Source of the DNA: Smittia aterrima
Lineage: Eukaryota > Arthropoda > Insecta > Diptera > Chironomidae
Length of the DNA: 64,000 bases
NCBI GenBank assembly: GCA_033063855.1
Contig: CP093829.1
Span: 5,466,243 to 5,530,242 of the forward strand
Reading direction: 5' to 3'
The first letter of the stretch is position 1; every line of letters starts with the position of its first letter. The notes under the pieces were generated by a model, which saw only the letters and a program-made list of their open reading frames with translations, made no database searches and had not been told where the DNA came from. Of this stretch, positions 54,499 through 64,000 are shown piece by piece. A program made the position numbers and the translations under genes.

Positions 54499-55686
54499 AT
54501 GTTGAAGCTACAAATGGGTCTTCCTAACGCGTTTAGGTCCCTGTTAGGTCACGATATCACAGACAACAACTCTGGTGATAAACGTGACAATCAAATGTTG
54601 GAAGCGCAGAAAGCTGCTGCAGCCGCAAAGCCACAACACACAGATTTGAATATTGAAGCAAACAGATTGAAGACATTCGACAACTGGAATGTCTCATTCA
54701 TTGATAAACAAACTCTCGCATTGCTTGGATTCTATTATTATGGTCCAGGCGATTTAGTGAAGTGTTATTTCTGTGGCGTTGAGATTGGAATGTGGGAGGA
54801 AGGAGATGACATTTTAACAGATCACATGCGATGGTCACCATCGTGCAACCTCATCCGAAGAAATCAGACAAACAACGTTCCCATCAATGAGGCTCTTCTT
54901 AATCAAACACTTCCACCAGCGCCAACACCAGATGTCTACGGAATAAATGAAAGACCAAACACAGTCAGTGAAGGATCAATTGAAACTTTAAGTGAAGACG
55001 ACGTCCACATGTATCAACACGATCTTTACGGACAAGGAGGCATTGAAGCTGTCCTTCGTGGAACTCTTAGTCTCGCATCACCTCCTCGTTCCACAATCTC
55101 TCGTCCAGAGCATCCTGAATTCGCCGTTGAAGCGAAACGATTAGAAAGCTATGAAGATTGGCCTAAAACGATGCGTCAAAAGCCACAGCAGCTCAGCGAT
55201 GCTGGATTTTACTATACAGGAAAAGGCGATCGCGTCTGTTGTTTCAGTTGCGGGGGCGGATTAAAAGATTGGGAGGAGAACGATGAACCATGGGAGCAAC
55301 ACGCCATGTGGTACGGTAAATGTGAGTACTTGAAACTTATGAAAGGCGCTGACTTTATCGAGAAAATGGCAAAGCAACGAGAAGAAATTTGTAAACGGTC
55401 GAGTGAGAGTGCAGCATCTTGCAGCTCACATTCATCATCTCAAGGATCATCACCAGATATACAATCGAACTCTCAAGAGATGCTCGCGGAAGCAAAAGAA
55501 AAATCAAACGAGGAAGAAGAGAAGAAGGACTCAAAGCTGTGTAAGATTTGCTATAACAACGAATATAACACAATCTTCCTACCATGTGGTCACGTGATTG
55601 CTTGCGCAAAATGCGCTTCGAGCGTCGCAAAGTGTCCTGCGTGCCGGCAGCCGTTCGACAACGTCATGAGAGTTTATTTTTCGTGA
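54499..55686 (+). CDS. Diap1: Diap1-like inhibitor of apoptosis (2 BIR + RING)
   Basis: Single coding exon, 395 aa; an acceptor CTCTTTGCAG precedes it at 54470, so the leader is spliced and the start at 54499 (MLKLQMGLPNAF) is preferred over read-through. BIR1 about 55-122 (Cys89, Cys92, His109, Cys116; GMWEEGDD). Long linker. BIR2 about 213-282 (CCFSCGGGLKDWEENDEPWEQH). Ser-rich and Glu/Lys-rich spacer. RING 348-383 (CKICYNNEYN to CPACR), ending RVYFS. Layout matches Drosophila Diap1 (thread), which restrains the caspases Dronc and DrICE through the BIRs and acts as an E3 ligase through the RING. Cytosolic. Confidence 0.95.
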   Translation: MLKLQMGLPNAFRSLLGHDITDNNSGDKRDNQMLEAQKAAAAAKPQHTDLNIEANRLKTFDNWNVSFIDKQTLALLGFYYYGPGDLVKCYFCGVEIGMWEEGDDILTDHMRWSPSCNLIRRNQTNNVPINEALLNQTLPPAPTPDVYGINERPNTVSEGSIETLSEDDVHMYQHDLYGQGGIEAVLRGTLSLASPPRSTISRPEHPEFAVEAKRLESYEDWPKTMRQKPQQLSDAGFYYTGKGDRVCCFSCGGGLKDWEENDEPWEQHAMWYGKCEYLKLMKGADFIEKMAKQREEICKRSSESAASCSSHSSSQGSSPDIQSNSQEMLAEAKEKSNEEEEKKDSKLCKICYNNEYNTIFLPCGHVIACAKCASSVAKCPACRQPFDNVMRVYFS

Positions 55687-58600
55687 TTTGAGAGTTCATA
55701 GATTCTCACTTCCGATGAAGACTAACTCTAGTCTTAACGTCAAGAGAAAGTTTTAAAATATTTTTAAGCTCATGTAACAGGAAAAAAAGATGAAAATGGT
55801 CAAAAAATTTACTTCGCTATCAATTAGCTTGTAATGTATTGATCTCACTTAATGTTAAATCAATCAGTGGATGAGAATAGCAAACTATGGAAAATTTCCC
55901 AAAATAAATGATTTAACGTTTAAGCTTTACATGAATTGCAAGATATTTTGAGATGAAGCTGTGCTGTCCAGAGACAGAATTTTCGGTCGAAGTTTCAAGT
56001 CTTTAAACGCTTAGCTGACTTGAGACGTCAAAGTAAAAAATTGATTATCTCAAAAGTGCCACCCGTCGAAACAGAAACTCATGCAAAGCCTTAACAAAAC
56101 AGACCTCACAATGGCAAACAAAGAGTTTTATTCTCAAAATATTGAGCATCACAATTGACGACGACACATTTGAATTAACCGGATGGATTAATGTATTAAT
56201 TAATAACTTATTATTAAAGCGAAATGTACAAACTAAACTTTTACTTGCGTTTCTGCACGACTTTAAAGTTTAAAGTTTTCCACAACAAAACATTTAATTC
56301 AATTAAACCAACTCCGTGATTTTTAATTCAACATTAGTCTCATGAAACACTCTCAATGCATAAACTTGTTTATCTACGCTTAATCAATAGTAGAACACGC
56401 AGGAAGCTGTTGTCGAATTCTTTTTCTGGGAATTGTCAATCAGTTCATTTAACAAAGAAAACTCTTTAAAATGAAGCTCGAACTAAAGGGAAACGATAAG
56501 AAATAATAATCGAGGAGACGTTGCTTGCGATAGTCCCGCACTTTTGTAAAAAAAAAACTTTCCTTTAATTTTCACTTGCAGAGTAAGCGATTATACTTCA
56601 TATTGAATTTACTTTCTAAACAAAATTATTTTCCCAATATTTGGATGAAACATCAAAAAGAATAAAAAATCTTATTTTTAAACTGAATAAAAAAATAATT
56701 TGAAAACAAGGTTTTTGCTGTTGCATTTGTTTTCGCCATTTAATTGCATTTTCAGACGATTCCTTTATAAGGTAAGATGCAAGGAAAACTGATTCAAGTT
56801 AATCGTTTGAACATTACGTCACTTTGTTTATATTTACATCTGACGAGAGAATTCTGAAATGTCAAAAGATATTTTTCTTCAAAACCGAATTTCGTTACTT
56901 AGTGTGACGTCACGAACATGCCTTTGAGAACGATCTGATGACTCATAGTCGTTGCTGATTTGCCTCACACAGTCTCCGTCTTCAATTACGATGGAATAAA
57001 AACTCGTTCGCTTATACAGCACGAAATGTTTTAAAAACAAGTTTTTTCTCAGAAAAGTCTCTGCGAGAGTTTTAAAATTGATTGTGTTGGATGCTGGCTT
57101 GTGGTTTAAGTTCATTTGTACTCGAATTCTTTCAGATTCTGGTACAATTTCATAAAATTCTTCGATGCTGCCTCCACACAACGAAGGCAAGGCGCAGCAT
57201 AACCGATCACGATTCTATCTCGTGCCATTAAACTCTGATTTCTTGAAGGAAACTTCATCATGTGGTCAAGCAATCATGCACGATCATCAAGATTCACTCG
57301 AATTGGAATGCAATTAATCAATCGACATACAAATTCAATCGACTCAAACGACCTCCGTTGGAATGTTCACCATATCACGTCGAAGCGGCCTTTCCAGTAA
57401 TTGCAAAATTAACATGTTTGAAGACATTTGAACGCGTCATGTCTGTATTTACTGCATGCTTAGAAGCTGAGTCACTGCAAGCGACAAACAGCAGAAAAAA
57501 GTATCATTCACAAACAATATTAAAACACTAATTAATGAAAATGCAAACGAGCACGTTGCGAGATTAATTTGCGGTTGATGTCACATGACAATATTCGATA
57601 CGTGAGAAGCACGCGCATTTACCTCTCGCGACGATAAATATTAAGCGGATGCTAGCTGTGTGATTAATTCCTCATCAAACACCCACAATTTGCATCAATG
57701 ATACTTCAATTTGCTTACGTGAGCTGATGACTTTATTCATTAGCTAGCAAGTGTGAATTTGTTGATGATGATTCCTTAGAGTTGCATCAAGTCAGAACAT
57801 GATTTCTCTAATCTCAAAAGTTCAATTTGTAAGAGATAAGATTGCTGTTTGTTGATCTTTTCAGGCGTCAGACAAGTGCATGATAATTTCCAGGCTTAAA
57901 AGACTAATCGCGAAACAATGCCAAGCTGCGGTCAAGTTTGAGTGTTGAATTTCATTAGCGATCGCGAATTTCTGAGAAAATGGAAAACAATCGCTGCTGA
58001 TTTGAAATTCTATTTCAACTTTGTTTCCTTTCAAATGAGTTAACTGGCGCCAATGGAGAACAAATATCTTACAAGTGAATGGCTGCCTTGGTGGTTTATC
58101 GATAGATTCGATTAATTTGTAACAGAATTAGATTTCTTGAGCAAAATAATAAGAAAATTGAGAACTCAATGAAACAAATTGACAAAGCGACAAAGAAACT
58201 GAAATTTCTGATTGAACCAAAGGTTGAGTCGTTCACTTCGATTGAAACCAAAAAAATTTAAATTTGAAATTTATTTACTTTGCATGAGTCAAAGTCTGAG
58301 ACAAAGGTTAATCGTTTGTAGATTGAAACGTAATTTTTTAACAAAAGAAATGATTTCGTTTCAAATTATGAAGAAATTTGAGCCAAAGATAAGTTATCAT
58401 TGTAAAAGTAGGTGAACTTTGTTTATTAATAGCTTTGTTTAAGTCAAACCAGGAAATGTAATGAATAATTCACAAATGGTTGCGAAAAAATGAATTCGCG
58501 TGCTTTTCATTCCTGGCTCACGTTTGTGAACTGCCAACGCCATCTTTGAATGAATTGATTTTGATTTTAATTTTCTTGAAGGAGTGGATTTTCCAAGTGC

Positions 58601-58764
58601 TGCAAATTTAGACTCTAAGAAACTTTGGTTTGAATTATAATCGAATTCGTCTAAAAATATTCAATGAAAAGTTTAATTTTTGTGTTTTATTTCAATTTAT
58701 TTCAGTTTTAATTCATATATTTCTTAACAAAGTTAAGGTTTGATGACATTTCAAGATATTTCAA
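55687..58764. other. Intergenic region, 3 kb
   Basis: AT-rich. Open frames at 56879-57190 (-) and 57262-57531 (+) lack recognisable domains or starts with context; not called. The left margin is IAP 3' UTR, the right margin the zinc-finger gene remnant. Confidence 0.45.
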
Positions 58765-58840
58765 TTCAGACATTTATGTGTTCTTCGTGTTCTTTGAGAC
58801 TGATTTTTTTACGGCATTTCGCAATTGGACAAGGCAAAAA
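58765..58840 (-). pseudogene. Disabled last finger region of the adjacent zinc-finger gene
   Basis: Immediately after the stop of the gene at 58841, another frame reads LPCPIAKCRKKISLKEHEEH, homologous to the LACPILNCKQK finger of the paralogues. A frameshift/stop has cut the last two fingers off. Confidence 0.75.
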
Positions 58841-59896
58841 CTATCGTCCTGATAAATGAGTCTTCATGTGCCGATTCAAATAGCTTTTACCCATTGATTT
58901 TTTGCATGTTGGACATGAAACCTTCAAATGATTGATCATGTGCGATCTCAACAAAACTTTGTTCTTGAAAATCTTCTGGCACAAATCGCATTGAACTTGT
59001 TCAATCTCGTGCTTCCTGTTCTTATGATTGTTTAGAGAATGCTGGTCGAAATATATTTTATCGCAAGCTTCGCATTTGAATCTTGGTGTGATCGTATGTC
59101 TCTCAATGTGGCTCTGAAGACGATACTCAGTTAGCAAGTGATGACAAACTGGACAAGGAACTTTGAAATGACTTTGCATGTGTGATCGGAGTTCAAACTT
59201 AGTTTTTAATATTTTTCCACACACATCGCAGTAAAATTTGAGTTTACTATGAAAGACCCTTTTATGATCTCCTAATCCGTCTTTAGATGCAAATGAGCAA
59301 GTGCAGTTTCTGCACTCAAACTTTATCTCGGGCTGCGTTGCGTAGAATCCATGTCGGTGCTGCTGTTGGTGCCTTTTTAAGCATCTCTTAAATGAAAATC
59401 TTCGCTTGCAACTTTGGCATGAAAATTTCTTCAAGTGAATCTGATAATGAAATCTCAGATTGTCTTTTTTTGAAGTCATGTAATCACATTTGCTGCAGTG
59501 CCAGTTTGAATCTTTGCAATGGACTTGAGAAATGTGCATCGATTTGCAGTTGCTGCAATTGAATTGTTGATCGCAGAAAACACACTTGATGATATTCTCC
59601 GATTTGTTAACTAGTCGACATGTTTCGCACTTCTCAAGAGCTTCACAGACTTTCAAATGTTTTTCCAAGTTTTGCAATTGCTTGCTTGCATTTCCGCACT
59701 TTCCACAAACAAAATATGATTCGTACAATTTGACAGAAGTTCTCCATAATTTGTCGAATTTTCGCAACACAATCTTCACTTCTTTCACTTCAGGTTCATC
59801 GTCAGTCTCTGGATCGTCTGGCAGGAATAAAGTGAAGTGCACTTCCGGCTCGTGTTTGATATTATCGACGACTTCTTGAGTATAAACTTCTTCCAT
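58841..59896 (-). CDS. C2H2 zinc-finger protein, C-terminally truncated paralogue
   Basis: Single exon, 351 aa from the ATG at 59896, which aligns with the starts of the paralogues (MEEVYTQEVVDNIKHEP). An acidic N-terminus (FLPDDPETDDEPEV) shared by all four genes is followed by Cys-rich pairs, then about eight C2H2 or C2HC fingers with irregular linkers, ending at MKTHLSGR. The two final fingers of the paralogues are lost. Predicted nuclear DNA-binding protein of unknown target. It may still work; a fresh truncation in a tandem family is also compatible with early decay. An upstream in-frame extension is conserved in the gene at 62947, but a CAG-GTAG junction there suggests 5' UTR or intron. 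Confidence 0.85.
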   Translation of the reverse strand: MEEVYTQEVVDNIKHEPEVHFTLFLPDDPETDDEPEVKEVKIVLRKFDKLWRTSVKLYESYFVCGKCGNASKQLQNLEKHLKVCEALEKCETCRLVNKSENIIKCVFCDQQFNCSNCKSMHISQVHCKDSNWHCSKCDYMTSKKDNLRFHYQIHLKKFSCQSCKRRFSFKRCLKRHQQQHRHGFYATQPEIKFECRNCTCSFASKDGLGDHKRVFHSKLKFYCDVCGKILKTKFELRSHMQSHFKVPCPVCHHLLTEYRLQSHIERHTITPRFKCEACDKIYFDQHSLNNHKNRKHEIEQVQCDLCQKIFKNKVLLRSHMINHLKVSCPTCKKSMGKSYLNRHMKTHLSGR

Positions 59897-60179
59897 TGCG
59901 AACTCGAGAATTACCAGCTGATCGGAAACTGAACTAAGAAAGAATTTTTCTACCTGAAAACGGTTCAATCTTTTTTGAAGCAATAAAGTTCTAAGTCAAG
60001 TGACGAGTGACTTAGCTTATTCTTACATTTTCCTTGAAATTAAAAATAATGAATTGAAATTCCTTTATAAAAGCTTAAGGTCATTTAATTAAATCTTCTG
60101 AAAATATTCAATAAAAAAAATTTGTGTTTCATTTCAGTTTATTTCAGTTTCAGTTCTAATTCAAATATTTCTAACAAAT

Positions 60180-61406
60180 TTAGACGGAATGACGTTTCAT
60201 GTGTTTTTTCATTTTCTGCAATGTTGTCGATTTATGATTGCAATTCGGGCATTTGTAGATTTTCTGTCCGATGTGAATTTTTCTGTGATCCTCAAGTTCC
60301 GTGAGGTTCTTAAACTTTTGGTTGCAATACAAAATATCACAAGCCAGTGATTCTTGTCTTGATGAGTGAATCTTCATGTGCTGATTTAAGTTGTATTTAC
60401 ACATCGATTCGTTGCAAGTTGGACATGAAACCTTTAAATGACGGTACATGTGCTGTCTTAACAAAAATTTGTTCTTGAAAATCCTATTGCACAAATCGCA
60501 CTGGACTTGCTCGATAAAGTGAACACTTCGTTTATGTCTGTTTAGATCAATCCGGTTGAAATAAAATTTATCGCAAGAATCGCATTTGAAGCATGCAGTG
60601 GACGTGTGTTTATCAATGTGGCTCTGAAGACAATTCTCAGTCAGTAATCTATGGCATATCGGACAAGGCACTTTGAAATGAGTTTGAATGTGATTCTGGA
60701 TTTGCTTCTTTGTTTTCGAAGTTTTTCCACAAACATCGCAGTGGAATCTGAGTTTTCTATGAACTTTCATTACGTGATATCTTAATCCGGCTTTTGTTGC
60801 AAATGAAGAAACGCAAGATTTGCACTCAAATTTAATTTCTGACTTCGTTGCATAATCTCCATGTCGATGTTGCTGTTGATGGACTTTCAGTGGATGCCTG
60901 AGCGCGAAATTTTGCTTACAAGTTTGGCACGAAAACTTTTTCACGTGAATCTGATAATGAAGTCTTAGATATCGTTTATTTGAAGTTTTATAATCACATC
61001 CGGAGCAGATCCAAGTTGAGCCCTTGCGATGAACTTGAGGAATGTGATTCGCTTTACAGTTTTTGCACTTGAATTGTTGATCGCATAAGCCACAATCAAT
61101 GATTATTCTTTCAGATTTGCTGATCAAACTACAACTTTCGCACTTCTTAAGAGTTTTACAAACTTTAAAATGGCTCTCCAAGTTTTGCAAGTGCTTACTT
61201 GCGTATTCACACTTTTCACAAGCAAAATATGACCCGAATATTGTTGCACGACTTTTCCACCTTTTATCGAATTTCCGCAGCACAATTTTCACTTTCTTCA
61301 CTTCTGGTTCATCGTCAGTCTCTGGATCGTCTGGCAGGAATAAAGTGAAGTGCACTTCCGGCTCGTGCTTGATGTTATCGACAATTTCTTGAGAATATTC
61401 TTCCAT
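60180..61406 (-). CDS. C2H2 zinc-finger protein
   Basis: Single exon, 408 aa, start MEEYSQEIVDNIKHEP. Acidic N-terminus as in the sisters, then CEKCEYASKHLQNLESH and further C2H2-type fingers to the C-terminal KCPNCNHKSTTLQKMKKH. Finger linkers are not the TGEKP type; some fingers have reduced spacing (VPCPICHRLLTE). Full length in this family. Predicted nuclear, perhaps a transcription regulator or chromatin factor; the target is unknown. Confidence 0.9.
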   Translation of the reverse strand: MEEYSQEIVDNIKHEPEVHFTLFLPDDPETDDEPEVKKVKIVLRKFDKRWKSRATIFGSYFACEKCEYASKHLQNLESHFKVCKTLKKCESCSLISKSERIIIDCGLCDQQFKCKNCKANHIPQVHRKGSTWICSGCDYKTSNKRYLRLHYQIHVKKFSCQTCKQNFALRHPLKVHQQQHRHGDYATKSEIKFECKSCVSSFATKAGLRYHVMKVHRKLRFHCDVCGKTSKTKKQIQNHIQTHFKVPCPICHRLLTENCLQSHIDKHTSTACFKCDSCDKFYFNRIDLNRHKRSVHFIEQVQCDLCNRIFKNKFLLRQHMYRHLKVSCPTCNESMCKYNLNQHMKIHSSRQESLACDILYCNQKFKNLTELEDHRKIHIGQKIYKCPNCNHKSTTLQKMKKHMKRHSV

Positions 61407-61723
61407 TGCAAGCTCGAAATTTATTTGTTATTGTGAACTGATCGAAAACTGAACTTTTTCTTGCGTTATCAGATTTCTACCTGAAAATGGTTCAATTACT
61501 TTACAGCAACAATGATTCAAGTCTAGCGACATGTGACTTAGCTAATTCTTACTTCTTCGCAATGAAATGAATTGTGAGAATTTGCATTTCAGTTTTATTT
61601 TGAGGAAACACCTGAATATCGAAATCGTCTGAAAGTGTTCAATGATAGTAATAAAAAATTAGTATTTTTCATTTCATTTCAATTCAATTTATTTCAGTTT
61701 TAATTCAAATATTTCTAACAAAT

Positions 61724-62947
61724 TTAGACGGAATGACATTTCATATGAGATTTTAAATTCTGCAATGTTTTCGATTGATATTTGCAATTCGGGCATTTGT
61801 AGCTTTTCGGACCGATGTGAATTTTTCTGTGATCTTCAAGTGCCGTCAAATTCTTAAAGTTTTGCTTGCAATACAAAACTGCACAAGCCAGTGATTCTCG
61901 TCTTGATGAATGAATCTTCATATGCTTATTTAAGTTGTATTTACACATCGATTCGTTGCAAGTTGGGCATGAAACCTTGAAATGATTGTTCATGTGCTTT
62001 CTCAACACAAGTTTGTTCCTGAAAATCTTCTGGCACAAATCGCACTGAACTTGCTCGATCTCGTGCTTTACGCTCGTATGAATGTTTAGATCACGCCGGT
62101 TGAAGTAAACCTTTTCGCAACCATCACATTTGAATCTTGGAGTGATCGTATGTTTCTCAATGTGGCTCTGAAGACGATACTCGGCAATCAAAAGATGACA
62201 AATTGGACAAAAAACTTTAAAATGACTTCGCATGTGTGCTCGGAGTTTAAACTTATTTTTTGATGTTCTTCCACAAACATCGCAGTGGAATTTGAGTTTG
62301 CTATGAAACTCCCTTTCATGTCTTTTTAATCCGGCTTTTGTAGCAAATGAGTGAGTGCAGTTTCTGCACTCGAACTTTATCTCGGGCTGCGTTGCGAATT
62401 CTCCATGGCGATTCTGTTGTTGATGTCTCCTTAAAAAGTCCTTGCGTGGAAAGTTTTTATTACAAGTTTGGCATGAAAACTTCTTCACATGAATCGGATA
62501 ATGTTTTCTCAGACATTCTCTGTTTGAAGTTTTGTAATCACATTTAAAGCAGAGCCAACTTGAGCCCTTGCGATGAACTCGAAAAATATGAATCGACTTG
62601 CAGTTCTTGCACTTGAATTGTTGATCGCATAAGCCACATTTGAAGAATTTTTCAGATTTTGTCTTCTGATGACAACTGTCGCACTTCTCAAGAGTTTCAC
62701 AAACTTTCAAATGTTTGTTCAATTCATATAAATTCTTATTTGCATATCCACACTTTCCACAAGCAAAATATGATTCGTACAATTCGACAGAAGTTCGCCA
62801 TAATTTGTCGAATTTCCGCAGCACAATTTCCACTTCTTTCACTTCAGGTTCATCGTCAGTCTCTGGATCATCCGGCAGGAATAAAGTGAAGTGCACTTCC
62901 GGTTCGTGTTTTATATTATCGACGATTTCTTGAGAATAAACTTCCAT
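61724..62947 (-). CDS. C2H2 zinc-finger protein
   Basis: Single exon, 407 aa from the ATG at 62947 (MEVYSQEIVDNIKHEP). Same acidic N-terminus and finger order as the gene at 61406, to KCPNCKYQSKTLQNLKSH. One finger has RHQQQNRH where the sisters have HQQQHRH, losing a His of that finger. Tandem arrangement and near-identical N-termini with varied finger residues are typical of lineage-specific expansion. Confidence 0.9.
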   Translation of the reverse strand: MEVYSQEIVDNIKHEPEVHFTLFLPDDPETDDEPEVKEVEIVLRKFDKLWRTSVELYESYFACGKCGYANKNLYELNKHLKVCETLEKCDSCHQKTKSEKFFKCGLCDQQFKCKNCKSIHIFRVHRKGSSWLCFKCDYKTSNRECLRKHYPIHVKKFSCQTCNKNFPRKDFLRRHQQQNRHGEFATQPEIKFECRNCTHSFATKAGLKRHEREFHSKLKFHCDVCGRTSKNKFKLRAHMRSHFKVFCPICHLLIAEYRLQSHIEKHTITPRFKCDGCEKVYFNRRDLNIHTSVKHEIEQVQCDLCQKIFRNKLVLRKHMNNHFKVSCPTCNESMCKYNLNKHMKIHSSRRESLACAVLYCKQNFKNLTALEDHRKIHIGPKSYKCPNCKYQSKTLQNLKSHMKCHSV

Positions 62948-63226
62948 TGCGAGCTCGAGATTTACCAGCTGATCGAAAACGTAGCTCAGAATGGATTTTT
63001 CTACCTGAAAATGGTTCAATTTTTTCACAGCAATAAAGTTCTAAGTCAAGCGACGAGTGACTTAACTGATTCTTACATTTTCACAACTGAAAATTATAAA
63101 TTGAATTTCCTTTATAAAAACTTCAGCTCATTTAATTAAATCATCTGAAAATATTCAACTAAAAAATATTTTATGTTTCAATTCATATTTTATTTCAGTT
63201 TTAATTCAAATATTTCTTAAACGCAG

Positions 63227-64000
63227 TTAAGCCAAATGACATTTCATATGAGATTTGATTATCTGCAGTCTTGTCGATTGATGATTGCAATTCGGGCATT
63301 TGTAGATTTTCGGACCGATGTGGATTTTCTTGTGCTCTTTAAGTTCCGTGAAGTTCTTATACTTTTGCTTGCAATTCAAAATTGGACAAGCCAATGATTC
63401 TCGTCGTGATGAATGAATCTTCATGTGCTTATTTAAATATTTTTTACACATTGATACGTTGCAAGTTGAACATGAAACCATTAAATGATTGATCATGTGC
63501 ACTCTCAACAATTGTTTGTTATTGAAAATCTTCTGGCACAAATCGCACTGAACTTGCTTGATCTCGTGCTTTCTCCTCTTATGTCGGTTTAGATCAATCC
63601 GATTGAAGTAAACACTGTCGCATGCATTGCATTTGAAGGATGCAGTGGACGTGTGCTTATCAATGTGTCTCTGAAGACAATTCTCAGCTAGTAATCGATG
63701 GCATATTGGACAAGGCACTTTGAAATGAGTTTGCATGTGATTCTGGATATGCCTTATTGTTTTTAATTTTTTTCCACAAACATCGCAGTGGAATCTGAGT
63801 TTGCAATGAACTCTCATTTCATGTCTTCTTAATCCGATTTTAGTAGCAAATGAAGAAACGCAAAATTTGCAATCAAATTTAATTCCTGGCTTCGTTGCGT
63901 AATCTCCATGTCGATGTTGCTGTTGATGGATTATCAGTCGATGCTTAACCGCGAAATTTTGCTTACAAGTTTGGCATGAAAACTTCTTCACATGAATCTG
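63227..64000 (-). CDS. C2H2 zinc-finger protein, partial (window edge)
   Basis: Stop at 63227-63229; the frame runs open through base 64000, so the N-terminal part lies outside. About seven fingers visible, from KKFSCQTCKQNF to KCPNCNHQSTRLQIIKSH. A fourth member of the tandem family. Confidence 0.9.
   Translation of the reverse strand, partial: QIHVKKFSCQTCKQNFAVKHRLIIHQQQHRHGDYATKPGIKFDCKFCVSSFATKIGLRRHEMRVHCKLRFHCDVCGKKLKTIRHIQNHMQTHFKVPCPICHRLLAENCLQRHIDKHTSTASFKCNACDSVYFNRIDLNRHKRRKHEIKQVQCDLCQKIFNNKQLLRVHMINHLMVSCSTCNVSMCKKYLNKHMKIHSSRRESLACPILNCKQKYKNFTELKEHKKIHIGPKIYKCPNCNHQSTRLQIIKSHMKCHLA

Noticed and set aside
61099..62933. Recurring Ser/Gly-rich plus-strand frames opposite each zinc-finger gene start
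   Set aside because: Complement of the conserved acidic N-terminus; conservation reflects the real minus-strand gene.
1..64000. CRISPR arrays, operons, ribosome binding sites, tRNA or rRNA genes
   Set aside because: The sequence is eukaryotic nuclear DNA; no repeat-spacer pattern, no cloverleaf or rRNA segment was noticed by eye. A tRNA scan was not possible.

Overview
The window looks like a stretch of nuclear chromosome from a dipteran insect, most likely a nematoceran such as a non-biting midge. Evidence: short AT-rich spliceosomal introns (about 50-110 bp), TATA plus TCAGT-type initiators, insect-specific families, an insect Mbs/MYPT gene with its ROCK phosphorylation sites, a Diap1-like IAP, and genes only 100-160 bp apart in places. 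Species was not determined.

Layout. (1) 1-1006 (+): 3' end of a DUF4774-like gene. (2) 1.2-11.0 kb (-): a secreted CUB/trypsin-like protease family with three intact genes (1886-3263, 8048-9497, 9613-11009) among decayed copies, a 333-bp MITE and an insertion of about 1 kb carrying 130-bp repeats. (3) 11.3-24.6 kb (+): seven glycoside hydrolase family 16 (GH16; beta-1,3-glucanase / glucan-binding) genes plus one CLIP-domain protease. Three are canonical enzymes (11376, 16825, 19349) and one has a remodelled site (18188). One is an in-frame trypsin-GH16 chimera with a complete protease triad (14693-16698). Two are tandem fusions of a triad-less protease homologue with a GH16 lacking its nucleophile (20655-22436, 22837-24612). 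(4) 24.7-30 kb: a palindromic 112-bp MITE, a membrane-anchored double lysozyme-like protein with dead active sites, a minisatellite, and a secreted LRR/coiled-coil gene. (5) 30.8-48.8 kb (-): the myosin phosphatase targeting subunit (Mbs/MYPT) with at least 20 exons, two alternative C-terminal exons, and a second double lysozyme-like gene nested in an intron on the other strand. (6) 50.1-55.7 kb (+): two IAP genes (two BIR plus RING). (7) 58.8-64.0 kb (-): four tandem C2H2 zinc-finger paralogues, the last cut by the window edge.

How it fits together. Regions 2-4 read as an innate-immunity and glucan-handling supercluster: glucan-binding or glucan-cutting GH16 modules, trypsin-like and CLIP proteases, protease homologues, pseudo-lysozyme receptors and an LRR-coil protein. 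kB-like motifs lie upstream of four of the GH16 genes, next to GATA motifs at two. The most striking object is the single-chain trypsin-GH16 protein, which joins in one polypeptide what horseshoe crab Factor G has in two subunits (a glucanase-like sensor and a protease). It was built next to, and apparently from, the neighbouring active GH16 gene. A separate, older fusion has lost both catalytic activities by sequence. The second notable pair is the two membrane pseudo-lysozymes with identical cytoplasmic tails; the copy at 25 kb carries a dead exon of Mbs, showing that it was duplicated out of the Mbs intron.

Gene models are hand-built from reading frames, splice signals and phase agreement. 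UTRs are not delimited.
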